Of a DNA stretch of 64,000 bases, positions 54,779-63,877 are shown piece by piece. This DNA is from Siminovitchia terrae. Its GTDB lineage: Bacteria > Bacillota > Bacilli > Bacillales > Bacillaceae_C. Under the pieces are notes generated by a model. It searched no databases. It was given only the letters and a program-made list of their open reading frames with translations, and was not told the DNA's origin. The stretch covers positions 1 through 64,000 of the forward strand of contig NZ_QYTW02000004.1 in the NCBI RefSeq assembly GCF_003605405.2, given 5' to 3'. Within the stretch, counting starts at the first letter, position 1; each line of letters begins with the position of its first letter. Made by a program: the position numbers and the translations under genes.

Positions 54779-55483
54779 ATGATTTGGAACATTTTTATAT
54801 TCTCTTCGACTGTTTTCATTTTGCTCATTGCTGTTATACTCGTATCCAGAATTAAAGTGAACATTTCTTTCAAAATGAAAAATTTATCTGAATGTACGTT
54901 GGTTATCTATTTATCAGCAGCCTATGGCCTGGTCCGGATAAAAAGATCTTTGGATATTAAAGAGCTGATGAACAATTTTGTTAATGATGAGGAAAAATCT
55001 GCTGATACCGTGAATAAATGGCAAAGGAAGCTTGGAAATAAAACGAATGATGATGTGATTAAAAATTTAAAGGATCCCATTTTAGAAGCTCTTAAAAATT
55101 GGACTATTCACCATTTTATCTGGAAAACCGGAGCAGGAACCGGGGATGCGGCCTCAACGGGCAGGCTGGCAGGCGCTGTATGGTCCATAAAAGGGATCAT
55201 TGAGGCATGGTTAAAACGGTATATCCGAATGGAAAAACCTCCTGAGCTTTCTTTTTTACCTTTCTTTCAAGCGGTTGGATTTGAATCCCAATTTTTCTGT
55301 ATGGTATCGATGCGGACGGGAAAAGCTATATTAACGACACTTGGACTGTATAAGAAATGGAAGAGGCTGAATAACAGGAGGATCGAAATTAATGGAACAT
55401 CCAATCAAGGGTTTAATGACGACAGCGATGGAAAATTTGAAAGAAATGATCGACGTGAATACGATCGTTGGAGATCCGGTTGA
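54779..55483 (+). CDS. ytfI: DUF2953 protein YtfI with an altered C-terminus
   Basis: A 234-residue protein with one N-terminal membrane helix (3-24), a DUF2953 body and the late HFIWKTGAGTGDAASTGRLA and AVWSIKGIIEAW motifs. Found next to the spore gene ytfJ in Bacillus. GGAGG precedes the ATG. The frame runs 92 bases into ytfJ, far more than usual; from about residue 200 the sequence turns hydrophilic and is simply the +1 reading of ytfJ. A TAA in another frame just before the ytfJ ribosome-binding site suggests that a small indel moved the original stop out of frame. Confidence 0.85.
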   Translation: MIWNIFIFSSTVFILLIAVILVSRIKVNISFKMKNLSECTLVIYLSAAYGLVRIKRSLDIKELMNNFVNDEEKSADTVNKWQRKLGNKTNDDVIKNLKDPILEALKNWTIHHFIWKTGAGTGDAASTGRLAGAVWSIKGIIEAWLKRYIRMEKPPELSFLPFFQAVGFESQFFCMVSMRTGKAILTTLGLYKKWKRLNNRRIEINGTSNQGFNDDSDGKFERNDRREYDRWRSG

Positions 55484-55838
55484 AACTCCGGACGGCGGGG
55501 TGATTTTAACTGTATCCAAGGTTGGTTTCGGTTTTGCTATGGGAGGAAGTGAATTTTCGGCGGGAGGAGACTCCTCCTCAATGGATACTTCAGATGATGA
55601 AACTGCGGGCTTTCCCTTTGGGGGTGGAAGCGGCGGAGGAGTTTCCATAACCCCTATTGCTTTTTTAGTAGTGAACTCCAAAGGAGTGAACATGCTGCGC
55701 TTGGAAGAAAATACTCATTTATTTGAAAAAATGGTCGACATGGCTCCGGTTGCCTTTGATAAAATCCAAATGATGATGAAAAACACTCAGCCAAGGCGGA
55801 ATTCTGAAGAGAAACAGCAGTTGGATTATGATATTTAA
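55392..55838 (+). CDS. ytfJ: sporulation protein YtfJ (GerW family)
   Basis: A 148-residue forespore protein needed for normal germination with some nutrients (GerW family). Features are PIKGLMTTAMENLKEMIDVN, TPDGGVILTVSKVGFGFAMG, a Gly/Ser-rich loop GFPFGGGSGGGVSITPIAFL and the C-terminal KMVDMAPVAFDKIQMMM. AGGAGG sits before ATG 55392. The stop TAA (55836-55838) belongs to the TTTAACTT left end of repeat copy G, so the last residues (QLDYDI) and the stop were probably set by insertion. Confidence 0.93.
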   Translation: MEHPIKGLMTTAMENLKEMIDVNTIVGDPVETPDGGVILTVSKVGFGFAMGGSEFSAGGDSSSMDTSDDETAGFPFGGGSGGGVSITPIAFLVVNSKGVNMLRLEENTHLFEKMVDMAPVAFDKIQMMMKNTQPRRNSEEKQQLDYDI

Positions 55839-56027
55839 CTTTATTCTGCAGAAGTCTCCCACATCTGTAAGTGGTGAGATGAATGCATATTGGTATTCCA
55901 TTCAGTGGGGTTCAAACCCCGGCTGAATAAAGTTAAAGCCTCCGGCGTATGCCACAGATTTTCAGAGGGAATTTATAGAGCGGAGCTCGATAAAATCTGG
56001 GCGGAAATACTCCAAGGCGCATTTGAT
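55834..56027 (+). repeat. dispersed structured repeat, copy G
   Basis: About 194 bp, with several private changes (TTCTGC for TTCAGC, GGCGTATG, GGGCGGAAATACTCC). Ends TTTAACTT and TTTGAT are kept. It begins inside the last codons of ytfJ and gives that gene its stop. It ends 84 bases before tpx. Confidence 0.95.
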
Positions 56028-56110
56028 TGAAGTTTCTGCCAGCTTTTTCCTTGCTATTTCAAGCTTATTCCAGCATGATAAAAGAGAAAATGGACAAGGA
56101 GGAATGATAG

Positions 56111-56605
56111 ATGCCAGCTGTAACGTTTATAGGAAATCCAGTCACATTGGAAGGGAATACAGTAAAACCGGGTGATAAAGCGCCAGATTTTACTGTATTA
56201 AATGAAGAGCTTTCAGAAGTGAAATTAAGCGATTTCACCGGTGTACGGGTAATCAGTGTCGTTCCGTCGGTTGATACGGGGGTCTGTGCTGCGCAAACTA
56301 AGCGATTCAATGAAGAAGCAGCCCTTGAAAATGCGACAATATTGACTATATCTGTAGACCTACCGTTTGCTCAAAAGCGCTGGGCGGCAGAAAATGGATT
56401 AAGTCAAGCAAAGATTTTTTCAGATTACAGGGATCTTTCCTTCGGTGAGGCATATGGTGTCATCATGAAAGAATTCAGGCTCCTTGCACGAAGTGTTTTT
56501 GTCATCGACAGTAATGACCAAGTCACTTATGTAGAATATGTAAGTGAAGGAACGAACCATCCCAATTATGAAGCAGCTATTGAAGCTGCTAAAAAAGCTC
56601 AATAA
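56111..56605 (+). CDS. tpx: thiol peroxidase Tpx lacking the resolving cysteine
   Basis: A 164-residue atypical-2-Cys-type peroxiredoxin fold that reduces peroxides. The start PAVTFIGNPVTLEGNTVKPG and the peroxidatic Cys59 in PSVDTGVCAAQT are intact, as is the late FRLLARSVFVIDSNDQVTYV. The resolving Cys expected in the RWCGANG motif is Ala92 (RWAAENG), and there is no other Cys. The usual Asp after Cys59 (CDAQT) is Ala. The enzyme would have to act by a 1-Cys mechanism with an external thiol. AAGGAGG precedes the ATG. Confidence 0.93.
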   Translation: MPAVTFIGNPVTLEGNTVKPGDKAPDFTVLNEELSEVKLSDFTGVRVISVVPSVDTGVCAAQTKRFNEEAALENATILTISVDLPFAQKRWAAENGLSQAKIFSDYRDLSFGEAYGVIMKEFRLLARSVFVIDSNDQVTYVEYVSEGTNHPNYEAAIEAAKKAQ

Positions 56606-56614
56606 AGAATACTT

Positions 56615-56637
56615 CCCCGGTTATTCCGGGGTTTTTT
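56615..56637 (+). terminator. terminator after tpx
   Basis: CCCCGG (56615-56620) pairs with CCGGGG (56626-56631) around TTATT, then T6. Confidence 0.92.
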
Positions 56638-56701
56638 CTTGTTTAAGATAGAGGACATCGCTAAAATAAAGAAAGAAGTTTGTTGACGGGGTGGAATTTC
56701 A

Positions 56702-57697
56702 TTGAAAAAAATGCCGATAGAAAAGTTATTTTCGCTGTTTAATGAAACAGCGGAAATATTGCAGGAAGAGTTGCAGTGTACATATTTGGAAGCTCTCGCG
56801 GAGACGGGAGAGAATATTTTTCAACAGCAAATCGTACAACCAGAGATAAGTGAAATCACTAAAAAGAGGCTGGAAAAGAAATATTCAGAAATACAGCTGC
56901 CAGCCTATAAGAGTGATGACATTCGACGGGCCTATCAATTTGCCATTTTAAAAGGAATGAAAGACAGCGTTCAGGCCAATCATCAAATGACACCTGATAC
57001 AATTGGTTATTTTATCAGCTATTTAATCGGAAAGTTCACGAATGATCAAAAGGATATTTCGATTCTTGACCCTGCTGTCGGAACAGGCAATCTGTTATTT
57101 GCTATTTTAAATAAGAAAGAACAGGGAAGGCGGATGGAAGCTTACGGTGTGGATGTTGACGATTTGCTTTTAAGACTTGGCTATATCGGAGCTAATTTGC
57201 AGATGCAGTCAGTGGAATTTTTTAATCAGGATGCACTGAAGCCCCTTTTTATTGATCCAGTTGATGTAATTGTCTGCGATCTGCCGGTTGGATATTACCC
57301 TGATGCTGCTAACGCGGCTAATTTTTCGCTGAAAAGAGAGCAAGGCCATTCATACGCGCATCATTTGTTTATTGAACAAAGCATCAAGCACACCAAACCG
57401 GGTGGTTATTTATTTTTTCTTATACCCAATGACCTGTTTGAATCGGAAGAAGCTCCAAAGCTGCATGAATACTTGAAAGAGACGGCTTATATACAGGCAG
57501 TATTACAGCTTCCGCCTTCCATGTTTGCAAGCGGCCAGGCAGCCAAAAGCATTTTGGTTCTCCAAAAGAAAAAAACGGGGCTAAAACCGCCGGGAGAAGT
57601 TCTATTGGCTGCCATTCCGAAGCTGTCCAACAAAGAGGCGATGGATCGGATGCTCATGAAAATGGAGAATTGGTTTGAGGAAAATAAAAAGGGATGA
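56702..57697 (+). CDS. ytxK: class I SAM-dependent methyltransferase YtxK (N-6 DNA methylase fold)
   Basis: A 331-residue protein. Residues 1-90 are helical, then a Rossmann methyltransferase domain with motif [16 protein letters not shown] (about 120-134), an acidic loop GVDVDD and the catalytic-loop position CDLPVGYYP in place of the canonical NPPY. It resembles N-6 adenine methylases, but the DLPVG variant leaves the substrate open. TTG 56702 follows GGGGTGG. The ackA start is just past its stop, the same arrangement as in B. subtilis, where tpx-ytxK-ackA are also adjacent. Confidence 0.9.
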   Translation: MKKMPIEKLFSLFNETAEILQEELQCTYLEALAETGENIFQQQIVQPEISEITKKRLEKKYSEIQLPAYKSDDIRRAYQFAILKGMKDSVQANHQMTPDTIGYFISYLIGKFTNDQKDISILDPAVGTGNLLFAILNKKEQGRRMEAYGVDVDDLLLRLGYIGANLQMQSVEFFNQDALKPLFIDPVDVIVCDLPVGYYPDAANAANFSLKREQGHSYAHHLFIEQSIKHTKPGGYLFFLIPNDLFESEEAPKLHEYLKETAYIQAVLQLPPSMFASGQAAKSILVLQKKKTGLKPPGEVLLAAIPKLSNKEAMDRMLMKMENWFEENKKG

Positions 57698-57702
57698 TTG
57701 GT

Positions 57703-58893
57703 TTGGCAAAAGTGATTGCGGTCAATGCTGGGAGCTCGTCTATTAAATTTCAGCTATTTCAGATGCCCGATGAAAAAGTCATTGCAAAGGGATTGATTGA
57801 ACGGATCGGCTTGCCGGGTTCTTTATTGTCTATGTCGGTAAATGAAAAAAGATTTAAAGAGAAGCTTGAAATCCCCAACCATGAGCAGGCGATCAAGCTG
57901 CTTTTGGACAGACTGGTAACAAACGGTGCTATTCGGTCTTTTGGGGATTTAGACGGAGTCGGCCACAGAGTTGTCCATGGAGGAGAGAAATTCAATGACT
58001 CGGTGTTGATCACGGATACGACCTTGAAAGAGATTGAAGGTCTCGTTGAACTGGCTCCGCTTCATAACCCGGCTAATATTGTCGGAATCAAGGAATTTCA
58101 AAAGGTGCTTCCGGATGTTCCACAGTTGGCCGTCTTTGATACAGCGTTCCATCAGACAATGCCTGAGAGCTCTTTTCTGTATAGTCTACCGTATGATTAT
58201 TATAAAACATTTGGTATCAGGAAATATGGCTTCCATGGGACCTCACACAAATATGTCTCGCAAAGAGCGGCTGAAATTCTTGGACGGCCAATCGAGCAGC
58301 TGCGGCTTATCTCCTGCCATTTAGGAAATGGTGCCAGTATTGCTGCAATCAAGGGTGGAAAATCGATAGACACTTCCATGGGTTTTACACCGCTTGCAGG
58401 TGTAACAATGGGAACAAGATCAGGAAATATTGATCCGGCGCTAATACCTTATTTAATGGAAAAAACAGACCAGACGGCGGATGAGGTATTGGATATTTTG
58501 AATAAGAAATCTGGAATGCTCGGCGTATCTGGTTTTTCCAGTGATTTACGTGATATTGAACTTGAGGCTTCCAGAGGAAATCACCGGGCAGAACTGGCCT
58601 TGGATATCTTTGCTGATCGGATCCATAAATATCTCGGTTCATATGCGGCGCGGATGTCTGGAGTAGACGCTATTATCTTTACAGCCGGTATCGGGGAAAA
58701 CAGCAGCTTTATTCGGGCAAAGGTTTTGAAAGGTCTTCAATTCATGGGAGTGTACTGGGATCCTGATTTGAATAAAGTAACTGGGAAAGAGGCTTTTCTT
58801 AATTACTCTTACTCACCTGTAAAAGTGCTTGTAATCCCCACAAATGAAGAAATCATGATTGCACGCGATGTTATGCGGGCCATATCTGCATGA
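57703..58893 (+). CDS. ackA: acetate kinase
   Basis: A 396-residue enzyme converting acetyl phosphate and ADP to acetate and ATP in overflow metabolism. Motifs: [16 protein letters not shown] at the start, [10 protein letters not shown] with the catalytic Arg, [29 protein letters not shown], and [14 protein letters not shown] choose TTG 57703, nine bases after AAGGG, because it aligns with known AckA starts; ATG 57694 overlaps the ytxK stop by four bases and is possible. Expected to be activated by CcpA, but no clear cre site was found near ytxK-ackA. Confidence 0.96.
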   Translation: MAKVIAVNAGSSSIKFQLFQMPDEKVIAKGLIERIGLPGSLLSMSVNEKRFKEKLEIPNHEQAIKLLLDRLVTNGAIRSFGDLDGVGHRVVHGGEKFNDSVLITDTTLKEIEGLVELAPLHNPANIVGIKEFQKVLPDVPQLAVFDTAFHQTMPESSFLYSLPYDYYKTFGIRKYGFHGTSHKYVSQRAAEILGRPIEQLRLISCHLGNGASIAAIKGGKSIDTSMGFTPLAGVTMGTRSGNIDPALIPYLMEKTDQTADEVLDILNKKSGMLGVSGFSSDLRDIELEASRGNHRAELALDIFADRIHKYLGSYAARMSGVDAIIFTAGIGENSSFIRAKVLKGLQFMGVYWDPDLNKVTGKEAFLNYSYSPVKVLVIPTNEEIMIARDVMRAISA

Positions 58894-58963
58894 TGTGCCT
58901 GCTTTGAGTTTTACCGGATGCTTCTCTATACTTAGAAAATAAATAGATGAAAGGGTGTTTGCA

Positions 58964-59803
58964 GTGGATTGGACAAAAAGAGATGAACAGATTTGGGAAG
59001 ATTTGCAGGAATGGCGCCAAACACTATTTGAATATGAAACCACAGACATTGAGAACGCCTATGATAAATGGGTGGAACAAGCTTTTTCACTATTGCCTGA
59101 TTCATTGCAAATCCAATTTTTTGATAAGCTCGACGGGTGGCTGTTTCATTTAAATTCGCTGCTGCGAGAATCACAATTACAAACAGATGCCGAGGAGCGG
59201 ATTTTGCGTACAGCTCGTTCCATGGATGGCGGCATTGAAACATTGGAAGATTTGAGGAACTTATCGATTGATCAATTGACATTTCTTGCAGAACAGCAAG
59301 CAGCAAGACACAGGCTCTACTCTTTTGCACAGGGAGGAATGACGGGTTCGGGGAAAGCTGTCTTGGTTGGAAGCGATTTAGTTGGAATGGCTGTCATTAA
59401 TTTACGGGCTGTACAATTGATGGCTATGTCATTTGGCTATAGTGTCCAGTCACCGGTCGGATTGTTGGAGACCCTGAAAGTTTTCCATACGGCAACAATG
59501 CCTGAACGGTTGAAAATGTTTGGGTGGGAAGATTTAATCAATGACCTGCAAAAGGGAGACGAGCAATTCTATTATCATGAACATGAGCGGATAACGGATT
59601 CTTCATGGGTGGATGAGCCTTTGAAGCATCTATTGAAGGTCAGCCTTATTTTAATGCTGTCCAAAAAGAAGGTTTCGGGGCTTCCTCTTGCATCCATGGC
59701 TGTAGGAGCAGGTGTTAACTATAAAACAACGAGAAAAATTACAGATTTTACATTAAAATACTATCAATATAAGCACTTGCTGATCAAGAGCGGTGATATT
59801 TAA
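58964..59803 (+). CDS. EcsC-family protein
   Basis: A 279-residue protein of the EcsC family. Typical are the acidic N-terminus WTKRDEQIWEDLQEWRQ, the central AQGGMTGSGKAVLVGSDLVG (which looks like but is not a clear P-loop ATPase) and the end GVNYKTTRKITDFTLKYYQY. EcsC was named from the ecs ABC-transporter operon, yet many members, as here, are not next to a transporter. GTG 58964 is spaced eight bases from AAAGGG. The moaB start overlaps its stop by one base, so they share a transcript. Confidence 0.85.
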   Translation: MDWTKRDEQIWEDLQEWRQTLFEYETTDIENAYDKWVEQAFSLLPDSLQIQFFDKLDGWLFHLNSLLRESQLQTDAEERILRTARSMDGGIETLEDLRNLSIDQLTFLAEQQAARHRLYSFAQGGMTGSGKAVLVGSDLVGMAVINLRAVQLMAMSFGYSVQSPVGLLETLKVFHTATMPERLKMFGWEDLINDLQKGDEQFYYHEHERITDSSWVDEPLKHLLKVSLILMLSKKKVSGLPLASMAVGAGVNYKTTRKITDFTLKYYQYKHLLIKSGDI

Positions 59804-60309
59804 TGAGTGTGGATGAACATAAAAAAACGGCTCCCACAACAGTCAACTGTGCAGTCATTACGGTGAGTGACACGAGGACAGAAGAGACAGATAAAAGCGG
59901 GAAGCTTATGATAAGCCTGCTTCGTGAAAAAGGACATGAGCTCGGACATTATGCCATCGTCAAGGACGACAAAGATTCTATCTCCTCCGCATTTCGTGAG
60001 GCGGCAGACAGTCCAGATGTAGAGGCCGTCTTGATAAACGGTGGGACAGGGATTGCGAAAAGGGATATTACCATTGAAACGATTTCTCCATTTTTTGAAA
60101 AAGAAATTGTTGGATTTGGAGAGCTGTTCCGAATGGTTAGCTATCTGGAAGACATCGGCTCGTCAGCCATCATGTCAAGAGCAGCGGCTGGAACATACCG
60201 AAGCAAAGCTATTTTTATTACACCGGGATCAAGTGGCGCTGTTCGTACAGCCATGGAAAAATTAATCCTGAAAGAATTGGGCCATGTGATTAGAGAACTG
60301 AAGAAATAG
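59803..60309 (+). CDS. moaB: molybdenum cofactor biosynthesis protein MoaB
   Basis: A 168-residue MoaB/MogA-fold protein that adenylates molybdopterin or otherwise assists cofactor synthesis. Seen are NCAVITVSDTRTEETDKSGK, the loop INGGTGIAKRDITIETISPF (about 82-101), and SRAAAGTYRSKAIFITPGSS. The ATG overlaps the stop of the EcsC-like gene. No other moa genes lie in the window; I recall B. subtilis having moaB in the same place before argGH. Confidence 0.93.
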   Translation: MSVDEHKKTAPTTVNCAVITVSDTRTEETDKSGKLMISLLREKGHELGHYAIVKDDKDSISSAFREAADSPDVEAVLINGGTGIAKRDITIETISPFFEKEIVGFGELFRMVSYLEDIGSSAIMSRAAAGTYRSKAIFITPGSSGAVRTAMEKLILKELGHVIRELKK

Positions 60310-60318
60310 GGAGAAAAA

Positions 60319-60378
60319 GGGGTCTGACCCCCACTGCGTTAATTCGTTACCACTTTAGCGCGATGGGGGTCAGACCCC
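60319..60378. repeat. 60-bp GGGGTCAGACCCC-bounded repeat, copy 2 (inverted)
   Basis: Reverse complement of the element at 44803-44862, with a handful of differences and identical ends (GGGGTCTGACCCCC and GGGGGTCAGACCCC). It lies right after moaB, followed by T7, so it may also act as a terminator. Confidence 0.92.
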
Positions 60379-60401
60379 ATTTTTTTATTTTTATACATTT
60401 T

Positions 60402-60442
60402 CATGAATATGTATTGAACTCTTTAAAGATGTATGTTATTAT
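60402..60442 (+). promoter_or_regulatory. argGH promoter overlapped by an ARG box
   Basis: TTGAAC (60414-60419), 17 bases and TATTAT (60437-60442) form the promoter. CATGAATATGTATTGAAC (60402-60419) matches the Bacillus ARG box CATGAATAAAAATKCAAK in 13 of 18 positions and covers the -35, so ArgR/AhrC with arginine should block it. A second weaker ARG-like sequence, GTGCATAATAATACATT, lies near 60475-60491. Confidence 0.75.
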
Positions 60443-60510
60443 CCAAATATCAAATGATTAAAAATTAGTTTTTGTGCATAATAATACATTCCGAAAACGG
60501 AGGGTTTTTT

Positions 60511-61716
60511 GTGAAAAAGAAAGTTGTTCTTGCTTATTCCGGCGGGTTAGATACATCTGTTGCAGTTAAATGGTTTATTGATAAAGGATATGAAGTTATT
60601 GCATGCTGTCTTGATGTCGGCGAAGGCAAAGACTTGAAATTCATTAAAGAAAAAGCTTTAGACATGGGAGCAGCCAAGAGCTACATGATTGATGCAAAAG
60701 AAGAGTTCGCTCACGAATTTGTTCTTCCAGCATTGCAGTCACATGCAATGTATGAAAATAAATATCCGCTCGTTTCCGCTTTGTCCAGACCATTGATCGC
60801 AAAAAAATTGGTTGAAGTGGCAGAAAAGGAAAACGCAGATGCAGTAGCTCACGGTTGTACAGGTAAAGGAAACGACCAAGTGCGTTTCGAGGTTTCCATC
60901 AAAGCCTTGAATCCTGACTTGGAAGTTTTGGCACCTGTTCGTGACTGGAGCTGGTCACGTGAAGAGGAAATTGAATATGCAAAAGAGAAAGGTGTTCCGA
61001 TTCCAATCGATTTGGACAGCCCATACTCCATTGACCAAAACCTTTGGGGAAGAAGCAACGAATGTGGAATTTTGGAAGATCCTTGGGCAGCGCCTCCAGA
61101 AGATGCTTATGACCTCACAGCAGCCCTTGAAGATACACCTGATCAGCCTGAAGTGGTTGAAATTGAATTTGAAAAAGGTGTTCCTGTTGCCATTGATGGA
61201 AATAAATATCAGCTAAGCGACTTAATTCTTTACTTGAATTCTGTTGCTGGAAAGCACGGCATTGGAAGAATCGACCATGTCGAAAACAGACTCGTTGGTA
61301 TTAAGTCTCGTGAAGTGTACGAATGCCCAGGCGCGATCACTTTGTTGACTGCACATAAAGAACTGGAAGATTTGACGCTTGTAAAAGATATCGGTCATTT
61401 CAAGCCGATCATCAGCAAAAAATTGACTGAGATGATTTATGAAGGCCTTTGGTTCTCACCACTTACACCTGCTCTTGAAGCATTCCTTAAAGAAACACAG
61501 CAGTTTGTCAACGGTACTGTCCGAGTAAAACTGTTCAAAGGTCATGCGATTGTAGAAGGAAGAAAATCACCGAACTCTCTATATAACGAAAAACTTGCGA
61601 CATACACATCAGACGACGAGTTCGATCAATCTGCATCTGTCGGTTTCATTAAGCTCTGGGGATTACCGACTGAAGTTCACAGCTCAGTGAATAAAAAGGA
61701 TACTGTTAAACAATGA
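60511..61716 (+). CDS. argG: argininosuccinate synthase
   Basis: A 401-residue ATP-pyrophosphatase that joins citrulline and aspartate, the penultimate step of arginine synthesis. The nucleotide loop is [11 protein letters not shown] (about residues 8-18), and [14 protein letters not shown] and [15 protein letters not shown] are diagnostic. GTG 60511 is spaced six bases from GGAGGG; the frame upstream to 60472 has no ribosome-binding site. It overlaps argH by ATGA. Control by the ARG box upstream is predicted. Confidence 0.97.
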   Translation: MKKKVVLAYSGGLDTSVAVKWFIDKGYEVIACCLDVGEGKDLKFIKEKALDMGAAKSYMIDAKEEFAHEFVLPALQSHAMYENKYPLVSALSRPLIAKKLVEVAEKENADAVAHGCTGKGNDQVRFEVSIKALNPDLEVLAPVRDWSWSREEEIEYAKEKGVPIPIDLDSPYSIDQNLWGRSNECGILEDPWAAPPEDAYDLTAALEDTPDQPEVVEIEFEKGVPVAIDGNKYQLSDLILYLNSVAGKHGIGRIDHVENRLVGIKSREVYECPGAITLLTAHKELEDLTLVKDIGHFKPIISKKLTEMIYEGLWFSPLTPALEAFLKETQQFVNGTVRVKLFKGHAIVEGRKSPNSLYNEKLATYTSDDEFDQSASVGFIKLWGLPTEVHSSVNKKDTVKQ

Positions 61717-63083
61717 AAAAATTATGGGGAGGCCGCTTTTCCAAGACGCCAGAGCAATGGATCGAGGAGTTTGGGGCCTCCATCTCCTTTGACCAGCAAT
61801 TAGTTTTGGAAGATATCGAAGGGTCGCTTGCACATGTTAAAATGCTCGGTAAGACAGGAATTTTAACACAGGACGAAAGCGAGCAGATCCAAGCGGGTCT
61901 TCTAAAGTTAAAGGAAAAAGCAGAAGCAGGGGAACTGGAGTATTCCGTTTCCGAAGAGGATATCCACCTGAACCTGGAAAAGATGCTCATTGATGAAATC
62001 GGCCCGGTAGGCGGCAAGCTTCATACAGGAAGAAGCCGTAATGACCAAGTGGCTACTGACATGCATTTGTATTTGAAAAAACAAGTCCAAGTGATTATTG
62101 ACCATATCACGGAAATGCAAGCTGCCCTTGTTGGACAGGCGGAGAAAAATGTGGAAACCATTTTACCTGGTTACACACATTTGCAAAGGGCGCAGCCAGT
62201 TTCATTCGGGCATCATCTTCTAGCTTATTTTTGGATGCTTGAACGCGACAAACAGCGCTTCCAGGAAAGCCTGAAAAGAATCGACATTTCGCCGCTTGGC
62301 GCAAGTGCTCTTGCAGGAACAACTTTCCCAATCGATCGTCATTATTCAGCGGAACTGCTCGGCTTTTCCAGTGTATACGAAAACAGCATGGATGCCGTGA
62401 GTGATCGTGATTTCATTGTGGAGTTTTTGAGCAATTCTGCATTGAACATTACTCATTTGACTAGACTGGCCGAAGAGATCATCCTTTGGTCAAGCAAAGA
62501 GTTCAGCTTTATTGAACTTGACGATACGTATGCGACCGGAAGCAGCATTATGCCACAGAAGAAAAACCCTGACATGGCGGAGTTAATCCGTGGAAAAAGC
62601 GGCAGAGTATTTGGAAATCTTATTTCTATGCTGACGATTTTAAAAGGTCTGCCTATGACTTATAACAAAGATATGCAGGAAGACAAAGAGGGTATGTTTG
62701 ACACAGTCCATACGATGGTTGGTTCATTGAAAATTTTTGCAGGAATGATTGAAACGATGACGGTAAAGACAGACGTCATGGAAGAAGCGGTTAACCAGGA
62801 CTTTTCCAATGCGACAGAACTTGCAGATTATCTGGCGGCAAAAGGAATCCCGTTCCGTGAAGCGCATGAAATCGTCGGTAAGCTTGTGTTGTATTGCATT
62901 AACAAGAACTGCTATTTACTGGACCTCACTTTGGAAGAATTCAAGGAAGCTTGCAACGAAATCTCCAATGATGTCTATTCCGTACTGTCACCGACAGAAG
63001 CGGTAAGAAGAAGAAACTCATACGGCGGTACAGGATTTGACCAAGTCAAAATTCAATTGGAACAAGCCAAAAAGCTTATATGA
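61713..63083 (+). CDS. argH: argininosuccinate lyase
   Basis: A 456-residue member of the fumarase/aspartase superfamily that splits argininosuccinate into arginine and fumarate. The start [20 protein letters not shown], the [15 protein letters not shown] segment, [18 protein letters not shown] and the signature [12 protein letters not shown] (about residues 280-291) are all intact. It overlaps argG by four bases and ends in a shared terminator. Confidence 0.97.
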   Translation: MKKLWGGRFSKTPEQWIEEFGASISFDQQLVLEDIEGSLAHVKMLGKTGILTQDESEQIQAGLLKLKEKAEAGELEYSVSEEDIHLNLEKMLIDEIGPVGGKLHTGRSRNDQVATDMHLYLKKQVQVIIDHITEMQAALVGQAEKNVETILPGYTHLQRAQPVSFGHHLLAYFWMLERDKQRFQESLKRIDISPLGASALAGTTFPIDRHYSAELLGFSSVYENSMDAVSDRDFIVEFLSNSALNITHLTRLAEEIILWSSKEFSFIELDDTYATGSSIMPQKKNPDMAELIRGKSGRVFGNLISMLTILKGLPMTYNKDMQEDKEGMFDTVHTMVGSLKIFAGMIETMTVKTDVMEEAVNQDFSNATELADYLAAKGIPFREAHEIVGKLVLYCINKNCYLLDLTLEEFKEACNEISNDVYSVLSPTEAVRRRNSYGGTGFDQVKIQLEQAKKLI

Positions 63084-63084
63084 A

Positions 63085-63120
63085 AAAAGAGCGTTTCCCT
63101 TTTGGGATAACGCTCTTTTC
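63085..63120. terminator. terminator of argGH
   Basis: AAAAGAGCGTT pairs with AACGCTCTTTT, extended inside by CCC/GGG, with T on both flanks. It can also end the converging uspA transcript. Confidence 0.9.
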
Positions 63121-63154
63121 ATAGAATTAGCCTGCTTCCAGCTCCAACACGGGA

Positions 63155-63607
63155 TTACTCGTCATTTTCTGTTCTAACGACAAGGACATCACATTTAGCA
63201 GAACGAGTAATGTTTTCGGAAACACTTCCGATGAGTAGGCGCTCTACAGCATTCAGTCCTGTAGCCCCGCAAACGATCAAGTCAACATTCAAATCTTTAG
63301 CTGCTTGTTTGGAGATGACCACTTTCGGAGAGCCGTGCTCAATCAGTGTCTCTACATTTGTAAGCCCAGCTTCAGCTGCTTCTTTTTTGTAACCGGCAAG
63401 AAGCTTCTCTGCATATGTTCTTGCACGTTCAGCCATGGTGACATCGTAAGCTTCAACAGCACCATATGATCTTGTGTCGACGACATGGATGAGAGTCAGC
63501 TTTGCATCATTGTTTCTTTTGGCAACCTGTACGGCTTTTTTAAATGCCCATTCTGCTTGTTTTGATCCATCAACAGCGACTAAAATATTTTTGTAAGACA
63601 AATCCAT
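63155..63607 (-). CDS. universal stress protein, UspA family
   Basis: A 150-residue cytosolic protein of the ATP-binding Usp class. The first strand DLSYKNILVAVDGSKQAEWA is typical, and the nucleotide motif G-2X-G-9X-GS is present as GATGLNAVERLLIGSVSEN (about residues 113-131). Such proteins help in stress survival and growth arrest by unknown means. AGGGAGG is spaced eight bases from ATG 63607. It is a single gene facing argH. Confidence 0.93.
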   Translation of the reverse strand: MDLSYKNILVAVDGSKQAEWAFKKAVQVAKRNNDAKLTLIHVVDTRSYGAVEAYDVTMAERARTYAEKLLAGYKKEAAEAGLTNVETLIEHGSPKVVISKQAAKDLNVDLIVCGATGLNAVERLLIGSVSENITRSAKCDVLVVRTENDE

Positions 63608-63754
63608 CAAAATCGCCTCCCTATCTTTATTTTAACATTATTGAAAGAGTATATCTCATTCAAACCGTAAATAATAGATAAAAGGAAGACGACTGCCTTC
63701 ACAGAAAAAACACATTTATATTTTAATAATAAAAAAATATATAAAAATAAAGAT

Positions 63755-63772
63755 TTTGTATAAAAATGCATA
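63755..63772 (+). promoter_or_regulatory. ARG-box-like operator before the lipoprotein gene
   Basis: TTTGTATAAAAATGCATA matches the Bacillus ARG box in 13 of 18 positions, including the whole ATAAAAATGCA core, and a second partial box (CATAAAAATCATT) overlaps its end. It lies about 105 bases before the start codon of the partial lipoprotein gene. Confidence 0.5.
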
Positions 63773-63877
63773 AAAATCATTGATTATAAATCCATTACAA
63801 GCTATTCTTATATAGGAAGAAATACCGAAATCTCTATCAATTATACGAATTGCAACAAATGAAAGAGGGGCATATAG

